DNA of 64,000 bases from Aquibium microcysteis (lineage in GTDB: Bacteria > Pseudomonadota > Alphaproteobacteria > Rhizobiales > Rhizobiaceae), in assembly GCF_014495845.1 (NCBI RefSeq), contig NZ_CP061080.1, forward strand, positions 1,725,001 through 1,789,000. Direction: 5' to 3'. Below, piece by piece: positions 27,930 to 40,141 of the stretch. The translations under genes and the position numbers were made by a program. Below the pieces are notes generated by a model. It ran no database searches and was not told the DNA's origin. It saw only the letters and a list, made by a program, of their open reading frames with translations. Every line of letters starts with the position of its first letter. Within the stretch, counting starts at the first letter, position 1.

Positions 27930-29237
27930 ATGATCCCGCGCTACTCGCGGCCCGAGATGGTCGCCATCTGGTCTCCGGAGACCAAGTTCCGCATCTGGTT
28001 CGAGATCGAGGCGCATGCCTGCGACGCGCTCGCGGAGCTGGGCGTCATCCCCAAAGAAGCCGCGCGGACCATCTGGGAGAAGGGTGGCGCGGCGACGTTC
28101 GACGTCGCGCGGATCGACGAGATCGAGGCCGTGACCAAGCATGACGTCATCGCCTTCCTGACGCATCTGGCCGAATTCATCGGCCCCGACTCGCGCTTCG
28201 TCCACCAGGGCATGACCTCGTCCGACGTGCTCGACACGACGCTGAACATCCAGCTCGTGCGCGCCTGTGACATCCTGCTCGCGGGCATGGACCGGCTGCT
28301 CGCCGCCCTGAAGACCCGCGCCTACGAGCACAAGGACACGGTGCGGATCGGCCGCTCGCACGGCATACATGCCGAGCCGACGACCATGGGGTTGACCTTC
28401 GCGCGCTTCTTTGCCGAGATGAGCCGCAACCGCGCCCGGCTGGTGAATGCACGCGCCGAAATCGCCACCGGCGCCATCTCGGGTGCCGTCGGCACCTTCG
28501 CCAACATCGACCCCCGCGTGGAGGAGCATGTCTGCGCCAAGCTCGGCCTGCTTGCGGAGCCGGTCTCGACGCAGGTCATCCCGCGCGACAGGCACGCCAT
28601 GTTCTTCGCCACGCTGGGTGTCATCGCCTCCTCGATCGAGAACGTCGCCATCGAGATCCGCCACATGCAGCGCACCGAGGTGCTGGAGGCGGAGGAGTTC
28701 TTCTCGCCCGGCCAGAAGGGCTCGTCGGCCATGCCGCACAAGCGCAACCCGGTGCTGACGGAGAATCTGACCGGTCTCGCCCGCCTCGTGCGCATGGCCG
28801 TGGTTCCGGCGCTGGAGAACGTGGCGCTCTGGCACGAGCGCGACATCTCGCATTCGAGCGTCGAACGCGGCATCGGCCCGGACGCGACGATCACGCTCGA
28901 CTTCGCGCTCAACCGGCTGGCCGGCGTCATCGAGAAGCTGGTGATCTACCCCGAGAACATGCTGCGGAACATGAACAGGTTCCGCGGTCTGGTTCATTCG
29001 CAGCGCGTTCTCCTGGCGCTGACCCAGGCGGGCGTCTCGCGGGAAGATGCCTACCGGCTCGTCCAGCGCAACGCCATGAAGGCCTGGGAACACGGCGCGG
29101 ACTTCCTCGAGGAACTTCTGGCGGATGCCGAGGTGCGCGCCGCGCTGTCGGAAGACGACCTGCGCGAGAAGTTCGACCTCGCCTATCACACCAAGCACGT
29201 CGACACGATCTTCGCCCGCGTCTTCGGCGCCGCCTGA
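27930..29237 (+). CDS. purB: Adenylosuccinate lyase
   Basis: Cleaves SAICAR and adenylosuccinate in purine synthesis. 435 residues, the usual bacterial length. Seen: MIPRYSRPEMVAIWS opening, TSSDVLDT, the catalytic loop GSSAMPHKRNP, and GRSHGIHAEP. All expected active-site His and Ser residues are present. GAGGA before the ATG at 27930. It is transcribed rightward and followed by a weak stem-loop. Confidence 0.97.
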   Translation: MIPRYSRPEMVAIWSPETKFRIWFEIEAHACDALAELGVIPKEAARTIWEKGGAATFDVARIDEIEAVTKHDVIAFLTHLAEFIGPDSRFVHQGMTSSDVLDTTLNIQLVRACDILLAGMDRLLAALKTRAYEHKDTVRIGRSHGIHAEPTTMGLTFARFFAEMSRNRARLVNARAEIATGAISGAVGTFANIDPRVEEHVCAKLGLLAEPVSTQVIPRDRHAMFFATLGVIASSIENVAIEIRHMQRTEVLEAEEFFSPGQKGSSAMPHKRNPVLTENLTGLARLVRMAVVPALENVALWHERDISHSSVERGIGPDATITLDFALNRLAGVIEKLVIYPENMLRNMNRFRGLVHSQRVLLALTQAGVSREDAYRLVQRNAMKAWEHGADFLEELLADAEVRAALSEDDLREKFDLAYHTKHVDTIFARVFGAA

Positions 29238-29246
29238 CGCCAAGAC

Positions 29247-29266
29247 TGCCGGCCGCTCCGGCATTT
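29247..29266 (+). terminator. Weak stem-loop after purB
   Basis: TGCCGG and CCGGCA pair across a 5-base loop, followed by TTT only. A weak intrinsic terminator for purB at best. Confidence 0.3.
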
Positions 29267-29520
29267 CCGCCCGGCCTGACGTGGCGGGGCGAAAACCACG
29301 GCGTACGGGACATCAGCGCGGTCGTGGGCCTGGTGCCGGATGCTCCGGCGATGGCGAGGTCACGAGTCTCCGGAGCCGTCTTCACGCGAGTCGCGCCATC
29401 TGCGTCTTCGCGCCCCGGTCGGCGCAGCGTCGCGCCGCCGCCGGCAGCTGTCGCGGGCGGACGGCCCCGCCCCACGCCCGGCACGCCCGGCTAACCGTCC
29501 GTTCACCCTCGGCCCAAGAT

Positions 29521-29535
29521 GAACCGCACATGAAC
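29521..29535 (-). promoter_or_regulatory. Candidate alphaproteobacterial LexA box
   Basis: GAAC, seven bases, GAAC; read on the other strand it is GTTC-N7-GTTC, the known LexA operator form of alphaproteobacteria. It lies about 100 bases before the 46-residue membrane-protein gene. Such an 8-base pattern should occur once or twice by chance in 64 kb on both strands, so its intergenic position is the main argument. Confidence 0.45.
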
Positions 29536-29636
29536 GGCGGCCTCAGTCTTCGTTCAAGCTTGCTGTGCCAAAAAACTCACAGACGGTCGAAACCCTTCGG
29601 TGTCTAACGCGTTCATCGGCCAAGGAGAACGATGCC

Positions 29637-29777
29637 ATGCTGATCACGATGCTTGCTGCGGCCATGACCATTGCCATGCTGATTGCGACTGCGTTCGGCT
29701 TCTACGAGGAAGCGCAGCGCGCACGGCAGGACGTGCGCGCGACGCGCCGGAACCCGTTCGCGAACATGCGCCGCTGA
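29637..29777 (+). CDS. 46-residue membrane protein
   Basis: Short protein with one hydrophobic helix (about residues 2-22, LITMLAAAMTIAMLIATAFG) and a basic cytoplasmic-like tail ending NPFANMRR. AGGAG nine bases before the ATG, and a strong terminator right after the gene, both support it as a real transcript. A LexA-like box lies upstream. Small SOS-induced membrane proteins such as Caulobacter SidA block division; a comparable role is only a guess. No recognised family. Confidence 0.65.
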   Translation: MLITMLAAAMTIAMLIATAFGFYEEAQRARQDVRATRRNPFANMRR

Positions 29778-29819
29778 GACCAACGAGAATTACCCTGGGC
29801 CTGACCTCCCAAAGCAGAT

Positions 29820-29852
29820 CGGCCGCCTCTCTGGGCGGCCGTTTCTGTTTTC
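29820..29852 (+). terminator. Rho-independent terminator after the small membrane gene
   Basis: CGGCCGCC (29820-29827) pairs perfectly with GGCGGCCG (29834-29841) over a 6-base loop, followed by TTTCTGTTTTC. It ends the rightward small-gene transcript and sits about 20 bases from the convergent gyrA stop. The opposite strand lacks a U-tract. Confidence 0.8.
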
Positions 29853-29870
29853 AGTCCGGCAAATCGCCCC

Positions 29871-32681
<2,811 letters not shown>

Positions 32682-33106
32682 GATGGGCCACGTTCGTCGC
32701 TGGAATCAATGCATCCTTATATAGGAAGCCGGCGTGATTCTCCAACTTCGGGGGCCGATTGTCATGGCCGCTTTCCTCAATTTAATCAGGCACTTGGAAA
32801 GCGCCTCCGCAGCATGACGGAAAAGTCGCCGAGAAAGGGCCGCGCTGGGCCGGAATCCGCGCGGTACTCTTCCCCGCGAGGTGGAGGCCGGGACCCTGCC
32901 GGATGTGGTCGGCATGAGCCTTCGGCGTGCCTCGGTGCTGCTGCCGACCGTGCCCGAAGCAACGCTTCGGAGAGCCGCCGAAACGATCGCGACCGCCACC
33001 GGCTCGACGATGCTGTTGCCCCGCGCGCGCCGAGCGTTCAGGATGGGGAAGGATGCAGGGCTGGCGCAGAGGCGCCGCCGCTCTGCCGGACCGCCAAGAG
33101 GTTCCC
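32682..33106. other. Intergenic stretch between gyrA and marC
   Basis: About 425 bases, divergent. Holds the gyrA promoter candidate near 32720-32745. Open frames run through, but none has family similarity or a good start. Nothing else recognised. Confidence 0.4.
32718..32745 (-). promoter_or_regulatory. Candidate gyrA promoter
   Basis: TTGGAG (32745-32740) and TATATA (32723-32718) on the minus strand are 16 bases apart, about 37 bases upstream of the gyrA ATG. Reasonable sigma-70 candidate. Confidence 0.45.
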
Positions 33107-33736
33107 GTGCCGAGCTTCGACCTCGTCTTCAACGCCTTCGTGACGATCCTCGTCACGATCGACCCGCCGGGGCTGGCACCGCTGTTCCTGGCGCTGACGC
33201 GCGGCATGGACCGGTCGCAGCGCCATCAGGTCGGGCTGCGCGCCTCGGTCATCGGCCTCGTGGTGCTTGCGCTGTTTGCGGTGGCGGGTGCGGCGATCCT
33301 GTCGGTGTTCGGCATCACCCTGCCCGCCTTCCGCGTGGCGGGCGGGCTGCTCCTGTTCTTCATCGCCTTCGAGATGATCTTCGAGCGGCGCACCGAGCGG
33401 AAGGAGAAGACCGCCGACGTCGCCATCACGCGCGACCACATCCACAACATCGCCGCCTTCCCGCTGGCGATCCCGCTGATCGCCGGACCGGGGGCGATCT
33501 CGGCGACGGTGCTCCTGTCGGGATCGTTCGGCGGACCGGCCTCGACCGCCGTGCTGCTTCTGGTCATCGCGCTGGCGATCGCGATCACCTATCTCGTCTT
33601 CGTGCTGGCGGAGCGCGTCGACCGCTATCTCGGCCAGACGGGCCGGTCGATCCTGACGCGGCTCCTGGGCGTCATCCTGGCCGCACTCGCGGTCCAGTTC
33701 GTCGCCGACGGCATCAAGGCACTCGCCGCCGCCTGA
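33107..33736 (+). CDS. MarC family (UPF0056) inner-membrane protein
   Basis: 209 residues, six predicted helices. Seen: FNAFVTILVTIDPPGLAPLFLALT, the first-helix signature of MarC proteins, and IAAFPLAIPLIAGPGAISATVLL, the repeated second signature. Function unknown; E. coli MarC is not shown to confer resistance. The GTG at 33107 has AGAGG five bases upstream and gives the family length. The ATG upstream in frame at 32927 would add a Cys/Arg-rich tract that is not credible. Confidence 0.9.
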   Translation: MPSFDLVFNAFVTILVTIDPPGLAPLFLALTRGMDRSQRHQVGLRASVIGLVVLALFAVAGAAILSVFGITLPAFRVAGGLLLFFIAFEMIFERRTERKEKTADVAITRDHIHNIAAFPLAIPLIAGPGAISATVLLSGSFGGPASTAVLLLVIALAIAITYLVFVLAERVDRYLGQTGRSILTRLLGVILAALAVQFVADGIKALAAA

Positions 33737-33766
33737 GGGGCGGAGGCGGGCGCAAGGAGCACGTCG

Positions 33767-34078
<312 letters not shown>

Positions 34079-34774
34079 TCAGACCGTCAGGAACTTGCGC
34101 ACGTGCGGATCGTCGAGATCCTCCGCCGGGCCGCAATGGACGATCTGGCCGCGGTCCATGATGTTCACCTCGTCCGCCAGTTCCCGGCAGAAGTCGAGAT
34201 ACTGCTCCACCAGAAGGATGCCGATGCCGGCCGTGTCGCGCAGGAAGCGGATCGCCCGGCCGATATCCTTGATGATCGAGGGCTGGATGCCCTCGGTCGG
34301 CTCGTCGAGGACGAGCAGCTTGGGCCGCATCACCAGCGCGCGGCCGATGGCGAGCTGCTGCTGCTGGCCGCCGGACAGGTCGCCGCCGCGCCGCGACAGC
34401 ATGCTCTTCAGCACCGGGAACAGTTCGAAGACGTGGTCCGGGACGTGACGATCGGCGCGCTTCAGCGGCGCGAAACCGGTCTCCAGGTTCTCCCTGACCG
34501 ACAGGAGCGGGAAGATTTCCCGCCCCTGCGGCACGAATGCGATGCCCGACCGGGCGCGATCGTACGCCGCGCTCCGGTCGAGCGCCTTCCCCTCGAAGGC
34601 TATTTCTCCGCTCGACAGCCGGTGATGGCCGACGATGGCTCTCATGAGACTGGTCTTGCCGACGCCGTTGCGGCCGAGCACGCAGGTGATCTTCGCCTCT
34701 TTTGCCGTGAGCGACACGCCGCGCAGCGCCTGCGCGGCGCCGTAGTGGAGGGTGGCGTCCTTGACGGTCAGCAT
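34079..34774 (-). CDS. urtE: Urea ABC transporter ATPase UrtE
   Basis: 231 residues. Second ATPase of the urea transporter. Seen: Walker A GRNGVGKTS, Q-loop VPQGREIFP, signature LSGGQQQQLAIGRAL, Walker B LLVLDEPTEG and the switch His region VEQYLDFC. The EGIQPSII after Walker B is typical of UrtE. GGGGAGG before the ATG at 34774. Last gene of the leftward urtABCDE operon. Confidence 0.95.
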   Translation of the reverse strand: MLTVKDATLHYGAAQALRGVSLTAKEAKITCVLGRNGVGKTSLMRAIVGHHRLSSGEIAFEGKALDRSAAYDRARSGIAFVPQGREIFPLLSVRENLETGFAPLKRADRHVPDHVFELFPVLKSMLSRRGGDLSGGQQQQLAIGRALVMRPKLLVLDEPTEGIQPSIIKDIGRAIRFLRDTAGIGILLVEQYLDFCRELADEVNIMDRGQIVHCGPAEDLDDPHVRKFLTV

Positions 34775-34778
34775 GCCC

Positions 34779-35525
34779 TCACCTCCCCAGATAGACTTCG
34801 ATGACGCGCTCGTCGGCCGAGACGCTGTCGAGCGTACCCTCCGACAGGACCGACCCCTCGTGCAGGCAGGTCACCTTGACGCCGAGCTCGCGCACGAAAT
34901 GCATGTCGTGCTCGACCACGACCACCGAATGGGTCTTGGCGATGTCCTTCAGCAGCCGCGCGGTCTCCTCGGTCTCGGCGTCGGTCATGCCGGCCACCGG
35001 CTCGTCGACGAGGAGAAGCTTGGGGTCCTGCGCCAGCAGCATGCCGATCTCCAGCCACTGCTTCTGGCCATGGCTGAGGTTGGCTGCCAGATCGTTGCGG
35101 CGTGCCTCCAGGCGGATCGTGGCGAGGATCTCGTCGATGCGCCTGCCCTCCTCCTTCGATCTGCGGTGAAAGAGGGCCGGAAAGATCGATCGCGGCCCGG
35201 CGAGCGCGAGCACGAGATTGTCCTCGACCGTATGGCTCTCGAACACCGTCGGCTTCTGGAACTTGCGGCCGATGCCCATCATCGCGATGTCGGCCTCGTC
35301 GTGCTTGGTGAGATCCACCGTGCCGTCGAAGAAGACCTCGCCCGCGTCGGGGCGGGTCTTGCCCGTGATGATGTCCATCATCGTGGTCTTGCCGGCACCG
35401 TTCGGACCGATGATCGCCCGCATCTCGCCCTTGTCGAGCACCAGCGACAGGTTGTTGATGGCGCGGAATCCGTCGAAGGAGACCGACACGCCATCGAGAT
35501 AGAGGATGGTTCCGCTCTTCGACAT
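34779..35525 (-). CDS. urtD: Urea ABC transporter ATPase UrtD
   Basis: 248 residues. First ATPase of the urea transporter. Seen: Walker A GPNGAGKTT, GIGRKFQKPTVFE, signature LSHGQKQWLEIGML, Walker B LLLVDEPVAGMT and switch His in VVVEHDMHFVREL. The LSHGQ form of the signature is characteristic of UrtD. Four bases from the urtE start, so co-translated. The ATG at 35525 is five bases upstream-side of the urtC stop. Confidence 0.95.
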   Translation of the reverse strand: MSKSGTILYLDGVSVSFDGFRAINNLSLVLDKGEMRAIIGPNGAGKTTMMDIITGKTRPDAGEVFFDGTVDLTKHDEADIAMMGIGRKFQKPTVFESHTVEDNLVLALAGPRSIFPALFHRRSKEEGRRIDEILATIRLEARRNDLAANLSHGQKQWLEIGMLLAQDPKLLLVDEPVAGMTDAETEETARLLKDIAKTHSVVVVEHDMHFVRELGVKVTCLHEGSVLSEGTLDSVSADERVIEVYLGR

Positions 35526-35529
35526 CGCT

Positions 35530-36777
35530 CTACTCCGCAGGCTGCGGCGCCGGGCCGCCGGCAATGTCGGGCGACGGCGTCCTTGCCGTGTCCTCGGCGC
35601 GGGCGGGACGGCCGGTGACCGGATCGACGGGCGGCGGCGCGGCGTCCTCCTGCGCTTTCGTCCGGGCGCGCTCCGCCGCATCCCTGCGCGCGGCACGCCA
35701 GGAATCGTAGGTGCCGACGATGCCTTTCGGCAGGAACAGGGTCACCGCGATGAACAGCCCGCCGAGCGCGAAGAGCCAGTATTCCGGCAGGACGCCGGTG
35801 AACCAGCTCTTGCCGCCGTTGACCAGCAGCGCCCCGATGATCGGGCCGACCAGCGTGCCGCGGCCGCCGACCGCGGTCCACACGACCACCTCGATGGAAT
35901 TGGCCGGGGCGAACTCGCCCGGATTGATGATGCCGACCTGCGGCACGTAGAGCGCGCCCGCGATTCCGGCCATCACCGCCGAGACGGTGAAGGCGAACAC
36001 CTTCACGTTCTCCGGCCGCCAGCCGATGAAGCGCGTGCGGCTCTCGGCGTCGCGCACGGCGATCATCAGCATGCCGTATTTCGACCGGGTGATGGCGGAG
36101 GTGACGAGAAGCGCCAGTGCCAGAGCCAGAGCGCTGGCGGCGAACAGCCCCGCGCGCGTCTCGGGCGCCTGGACGTTGAAGCCGAGGATGTCCTTGAAGT
36201 CGGTCAGGCCGTTGTTGCCGCCGAAGCCCATGTCGTTGCGGAAGAAGGCGAGCAGCAGCGCATAGGTCAGAGCTTGCGTGATGATCGACAGGTAGACGCC
36301 GGTGACGCGGCTGCGGAAGGCGAACCAGCCGAACACGAAGGCGAGCGCGCCTGGGGCCAGCACGATCATGATCGCGGCGAACCAGAACTGGTCGAAGCCG
36401 TACCAGAACCACGGCAGTTCCTTCCAGTTCAGGAACACCATGAAGTCGGGAAGGATCGGATTGCCGTAGACGCCGCGGTCGCCGATCTGGCGCATCAGGT
36501 ACATGCCCATCGCATAGCCGCCCAGCGCGAAGAAGGCGCCGTGGCCGAGCGAGAGGATGCCGCAGTAGCCCCAGACGAGATCGAGCGCCAGCGCGAGCAG
36601 CGCATAGGTCAGGTACTTTCCCGTGAGCGCGACGATGTAGGCCGGGACGTGGTACGGGCTCGACGGCGGAACCGCGAGATGCAGCACCGGAACCAGAACC
36701 GCGACCGCCGCCAGGATGAGGGCGACGACGAGGATCCGGCCGCCGGATCCGCCCGTGAACAAGCGCTGGGTGATCAT
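35530..36777 (-). CDS. urtC: Urea ABC transporter permease UrtC
   Basis: 415 residues, about ten predicted membrane helices. Seen: the LivM-like core YLTYALLALALDLVWGYCGILSLGH cut to the recognisable GYCGILSLGHGAFFALGGY, RDAESRTRFIGW and the EAA-like loop. A long C-terminal hydrophilic tail (Pro/Ala/Arg-rich, about 60 residues) is common in rhizobial UrtC. The ATG at 36777 overlaps the urtB stop (ATGA). Confidence 0.95.
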   Translation of the reverse strand: MITQRLFTGGSGGRILVVALILAAVAVLVPVLHLAVPPSSPYHVPAYIVALTGKYLTYALLALALDLVWGYCGILSLGHGAFFALGGYAMGMYLMRQIGDRGVYGNPILPDFMVFLNWKELPWFWYGFDQFWFAAIMIVLAPGALAFVFGWFAFRSRVTGVYLSIITQALTYALLLAFFRNDMGFGGNNGLTDFKDILGFNVQAPETRAGLFAASALALALALLVTSAITRSKYGMLMIAVRDAESRTRFIGWRPENVKVFAFTVSAVMAGIAGALYVPQVGIINPGEFAPANSIEVVVWTAVGGRGTLVGPIIGALLVNGGKSWFTGVLPEYWLFALGGLFIAVTLFLPKGIVGTYDSWRAARRDAAERARTKAQEDAAPPPVDPVTGRPARAEDTARTPSPDIAGGPAPQPAE

Positions 36778-38390
36778 GCCTCGACCGACCTTCCCTTGAG
36801 GGCGAACAGCCCGCGCGGGCGCTTCTGGATGAACAGGATGATGAGCACCAGCACGAGGATCTTGCCCAGCACCGCACCCGCATAGGGCTCGAGGAACTTG
36901 TTGACGATGCCGAGCGAGAAGGCGCCGACCAGCGTTCCCCAGAGATTGCCGACCCCGCCGAAGACCACGACCATGAAGCTGTCGATGATGTAGCCCTGGC
37001 CGAGGTTGGGCGAGACGTTGTCGATCTGCGACAGCGCGACGCCCGCGATCCCGGCGATGCCCGAGCCGAGCGCGAAGGTGAAGGCGTCGATCCAGGGCGT
37101 GCGGATGCCCATCGAGGAGGCCATGCGGCGGTTCGCCGTCACGGCCCGCATCTGCAGGCCCCAGGCCGTCCGCTTGAAGACGTAGAGGAGCAGCCCGAAC
37201 ACGGCGAGGGCGAAGACGACGATCCAGAGCCGGTTCCAGGTCAGCGCCAGCTGGCCGATCTGGAACCCGCCGGACATCCAGGATGGATTGCCGACCTCCT
37301 GGTTGGTCGGCCCGAAGATCGTGCGAACGGCCTGCTGCAGGATGAGCGAGACGCCCCAGGTGGCGAGCAGCGTCTCGAGCGGCCGGCCGTAGAGGAAGCG
37401 GATGATGCCGCGCTCCAGCGCGAGCCCGACCGCGCCCGCGACGAGGAAGGCGAGCGGCAGGGCGATGGCGAGCGACCAGTCGAACAGCCATGGATAGGAG
37501 GTGCGGATGACGGACTGCACGACGAAGGTCGTGTAGGCGCCGATCATCACCATCTCGCCATGCGCCATGTTGATGACGCCCATGACGCCGAAGGTGATCG
37601 CAAGCCCGATCGCGGCGAGCAGCAGCACCGAGCCGAGCGAAATGCCGTACCAGACGTTCTGCCCGAGATCCCACAGCGCCAGCGTGTCGTTGATGTCGTC
37701 GACGGCGCGTTGCGCCGCCGCCTGGACCTCGCCCTGCGCCCGCGCCGCGAAGCCGGTCAGCAGCGAGAGCGTGTCGCGGTCGCCGCGCTGCCCCAGGAAG
37801 GCGATGGCATCGAGCTTGGCGGCGTCGGCGGCGTCCGACACCAGGATGGTGGATGCGCGCGCGGCCTCCAGTGCCGCCTTCACGCTGGCGACCGTCTCCC
37901 TGGCGATGGCTGCGTCGAGCGCTTCGAGATTGCCCGCGTCGGGCGCGACGAACATGGTGCGTGCGGCAGCGAGCCGCACGACGGGATCGGGCGACGCGAG
38001 CGTCAGGCCGGATATGACGTCGCGGATCGTGCGCCGCAGCGAATTGTTGACCTTGATCTTGGTGAAGCCGCCCTTGGGCTCCTCGCCCGCGGCATCGCCG
38101 GTCAGGGGATCGAAGAGCGCGGCGGACTGGCCCTTTTCCAGGGCGATGAAGACCGTCTTGTCGGTCTTGCGGAAACTTAGATTGCCTTCCGACAGCGCCG
38201 AGAGCGCGCGTTCGACGCGGACGTCCCCGCTGGCGCCGAGCTCGCGCACGACCTCTTCGGTCTCCCGGAAATTCTTGCTTTCGGCGAATTTGCCGATGGT
38301 GGCTCGGATCGCATCGTCGTCCGCGAAGGCGCCGGAGATGCCGGACAGGACGAGGCCGATCAGGACGAGCAGAACGCGCAGGACGGTCAT
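36774..38390 (-). CDS. urtB: Urea ABC transporter permease UrtB
   Basis: 538 residues. Signal-like N terminus (VLRVLLVLIGLVLSGISGAFA), an exported helical region of about 230 residues found in UrtB but not in LivH, then the LivH-like permease (GVMGVINMAHGEMVMIGAY, GRPLETLLATWGVSLIL). Start ATG at 38390 gives the signal; the upstream frame is Arg/Pro-rich. About 125 bases separate it from urtA. Confidence 0.95.
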   Translation of the reverse strand: MTVLRVLLVLIGLVLSGISGAFADDDAIRATIGKFAESKNFRETEEVVRELGASGDVRVERALSALSEGNLSFRKTDKTVFIALEKGQSAALFDPLTGDAAGEEPKGGFTKIKVNNSLRRTIRDVISGLTLASPDPVVRLAAARTMFVAPDAGNLEALDAAIARETVASVKAALEAARASTILVSDAADAAKLDAIAFLGQRGDRDTLSLLTGFAARAQGEVQAAAQRAVDDINDTLALWDLGQNVWYGISLGSVLLLAAIGLAITFGVMGVINMAHGEMVMIGAYTTFVVQSVIRTSYPWLFDWSLAIALPLAFLVAGAVGLALERGIIRFLYGRPLETLLATWGVSLILQQAVRTIFGPTNQEVGNPSWMSGGFQIGQLALTWNRLWIVVFALAVFGLLLYVFKRTAWGLQMRAVTANRRMASSMGIRTPWIDAFTFALGSGIAGIAGVALSQIDNVSPNLGQGYIIDSFMVVVFGGVGNLWGTLVGAFSLGIVNKFLEPYAGAVLGKILVLVLIILFIQKRPRGLFALKGRSVEA

Positions 38391-38516
38391 GGGCAGAGCG
38401 GACTTTCTCGATGGGGTTGTCGAGGCTTCCGGGCGGACGGGAGGAGGTGCCCGCCCGGAGGCGTCGCGGTCATGGCGGCCCGGCGGCGGGCGCCGCCGGG
38501 GCCTGTCATGCACGCG

Positions 38517-39818
38517 TCAGTTCACGCCCTTGCCGCCGCACTTGCCGGTGGCGACGTTGAAGTTGCCGCAGGACATCGGAGCGCGCCAGTCGGCGATGAG
38601 GTCCTTCGAGTCCGGCAGGTAGTCCGACCACTCGTCGCCGACCACGAGGCCGGTGGTCTCCCACACGGTCTCCATCTGGCCGTCGGCCTGAATCTCGCCG
38701 ATCAGCACCGGCTTGGTGATGTGGTGGTTCGGCATCATCGCCGAATAGCCGCCGGTGAGGTTCGGCACGGAGACGCCGATGATGGCGTCGATGACGGCAT
38801 CGGTGTCGGTGGTGCCGGCCTTCTCGACCGCCTTGACCCACATGTTGAAGCCGATCACGTGTGCTTCCATCGGGTCGTTGGTGACGCGGTCGGGGTTCTT
38901 GGTGAACTCCTTCCATGCCGCGATGAATTCCGCGTTCTCCGGCGTGTCGACCGACTGGAAGTAGTTCCAGGCCGTCAGATGACCGACGAGCGGCGCGGTG
39001 TCGAGGCCGGCGAGCTCTTCCTCACCGACAGAGAAGGCAACGACCGGGATGTCCTCGGCCTTGACGCCCTGGTTGCCGAGTTCCTTGTAGAAGGGAACGT
39101 TGGCGTCGCCGTTGATGGTGGAGACCACGGCGGTCTTCTTGCCGGCCGAACCGAAGGTCTTGATGTCGGACACGATCGTCTGCCAGTCGGAATGACCGAA
39201 AGGCGTGTAGTTGATCATGATGTCCTCGGCGGCGACGCCCTTGGACTGGAGGTAGGCTTCGAGGATCTTGTTGGTCGTGCGCGGATAGACGTAGTCGGTG
39301 CCGGCGAGCACCCAGCGCTCCACACCTTCCTCGTTCATCAGATAGTCGACGGCCGGGATCGCCTGCTGGTTGGGCGCAGCACCCGTGTAGAAGACGTTGC
39401 GCTGGCTTTCCTCGCCCTCGTACTGCACGGGGTAGAACAGGATCGAGTTCAGCTCCTCGAAGACCGGCAGGACCGACTTGCGGGACACCGAGGTCCAGCA
39501 GCCGAACACGGCCGAGACCTTGTTGACCGAAATGAGCTCACGCGCCTTCTCGGCGAAGAGCGGCCAGTCCGAGGCCGGATCGACGACGACCGCCTCGAGC
39601 TTCTTGCCGAGCAGCCCGCCCTTGGCGTTCTGCTGCTCGACGAGCATCAGCATCACGTCCTTCAGCGTGGTCTCCGAAATCGCCATCGTCCCCGAAAGCG
39701 AATGCAGGATGCCCACCTTGATGGTGTCTTCCTGCGCGGCAGCGGCTCCGGCCATCATCAGGCCGGCAAGCGCTGCCCCCGTGACCCGCTTCGCCAGTGT
39801 TGCGATCATTCCCCTCAT
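38517..39818 (-). CDS. urtA: Urea ABC transporter substrate-binding protein UrtA
   Basis: 433 residues. Periplasmic urea receptor. Signal peptide MRGMIATLAKRVTGAALAG..., cut at AAAQ. Seen: IKVGILHSLSGTMAISETTLKD, the UrtA-type VFGCWTSVSRKSVLPVFE, FYPVQYEGEE and TAWNYFQSV. A Cys pair near the C terminus (SCGNFN, GKCGG) is also typical. GGAGG eight bases before the ATG at 39818. First gene of the operon and preceded by a sigma-54-type promoter. No urease genes lie in the window. Confidence 0.96.
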   Translation of the reverse strand: MRGMIATLAKRVTGAALAGLMMAGAAAAQEDTIKVGILHSLSGTMAISETTLKDVMLMLVEQQNAKGGLLGKKLEAVVVDPASDWPLFAEKARELISVNKVSAVFGCWTSVSRKSVLPVFEELNSILFYPVQYEGEESQRNVFYTGAAPNQQAIPAVDYLMNEEGVERWVLAGTDYVYPRTTNKILEAYLQSKGVAAEDIMINYTPFGHSDWQTIVSDIKTFGSAGKKTAVVSTINGDANVPFYKELGNQGVKAEDIPVVAFSVGEEELAGLDTAPLVGHLTAWNYFQSVDTPENAEFIAAWKEFTKNPDRVTNDPMEAHVIGFNMWVKAVEKAGTTDTDAVIDAIIGVSVPNLTGGYSAMMPNHHITKPVLIGEIQADGQMETVWETTGLVVGDEWSDYLPDSKDLIADWRAPMSCGNFNVATGKCGGKGVN

Positions 39819-40141
39819 ATTGAGAACCTCCGATAAGGGTTGGTTGTTGCACCGATAAGAACAATGCAACGGCTGTGCCAAACCTCATCGGGCCGTCATA
39901 AAAAGCCGGAAAGCCTTGCGAACAAAGAGGCGGAGCATGCCAGGCCGCCGGACGGTCAGTGGCATTGCCACACGAGTTAAAACTTCGTTGAGACTTCTTT
40001 GCGCAACGGGCAGCAGGGCCTGGGCAAAATTTAGGCACCTTCGGAAGTCCGCCCAAATAACCGCCACATGCCAAAGGATCCGGCTTTCGCCGCATCGGCG
40101 CCGACCGGCGCCGCGCGCGGATCGGACCGTCCGGCGCCGCT
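39819..40141. other. Intergenic stretch between cckA and urtA
   Basis: About 320 bases. Contains the urtA ribosome binding site and the sigma-54 promoter. No clear NtrC dyad was picked out by eye in the remainder, and no gene. Confidence 0.5.
39865..39881 (-). promoter_or_regulatory. Sigma-54 (RpoN) promoter of the urtABCDE operon
   Basis: On the minus strand TTGGCACAGCCGTTGCA fits the RpoN consensus TGGCAC-N5-TTGCA with exact GG/GC spacing. It ends 47 bases before the urtA ATG. Matches the expected nitrogen (NtrC) control of urea uptake. Confidence 0.8.

Larger units (their letters stand above)
29238..29636. other. Intergenic stretch between purB and a small membrane-protein gene
   Basis: About 400 bases. 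Contains a weak stem-loop at its left end, a LexA-like GAAC-N7-GAAC box at 29521-29535 and the ribosome binding site of the small gene. No convincing coding region was found in the remainder. Confidence 0.5.

Noticed and set aside
29820..29841. Same hairpin as a terminator for gyrA
   Set aside because: On the gyrA strand the stem is followed by GATCTGC, not a U-tract.
32881..33106. Open frame ahead of marC reading MEAGTLPDVVGMSLRR
   Set aside because: It runs into marC in another frame and shows no family similarity or good ribosome site; marC itself begins at GTG 33107.
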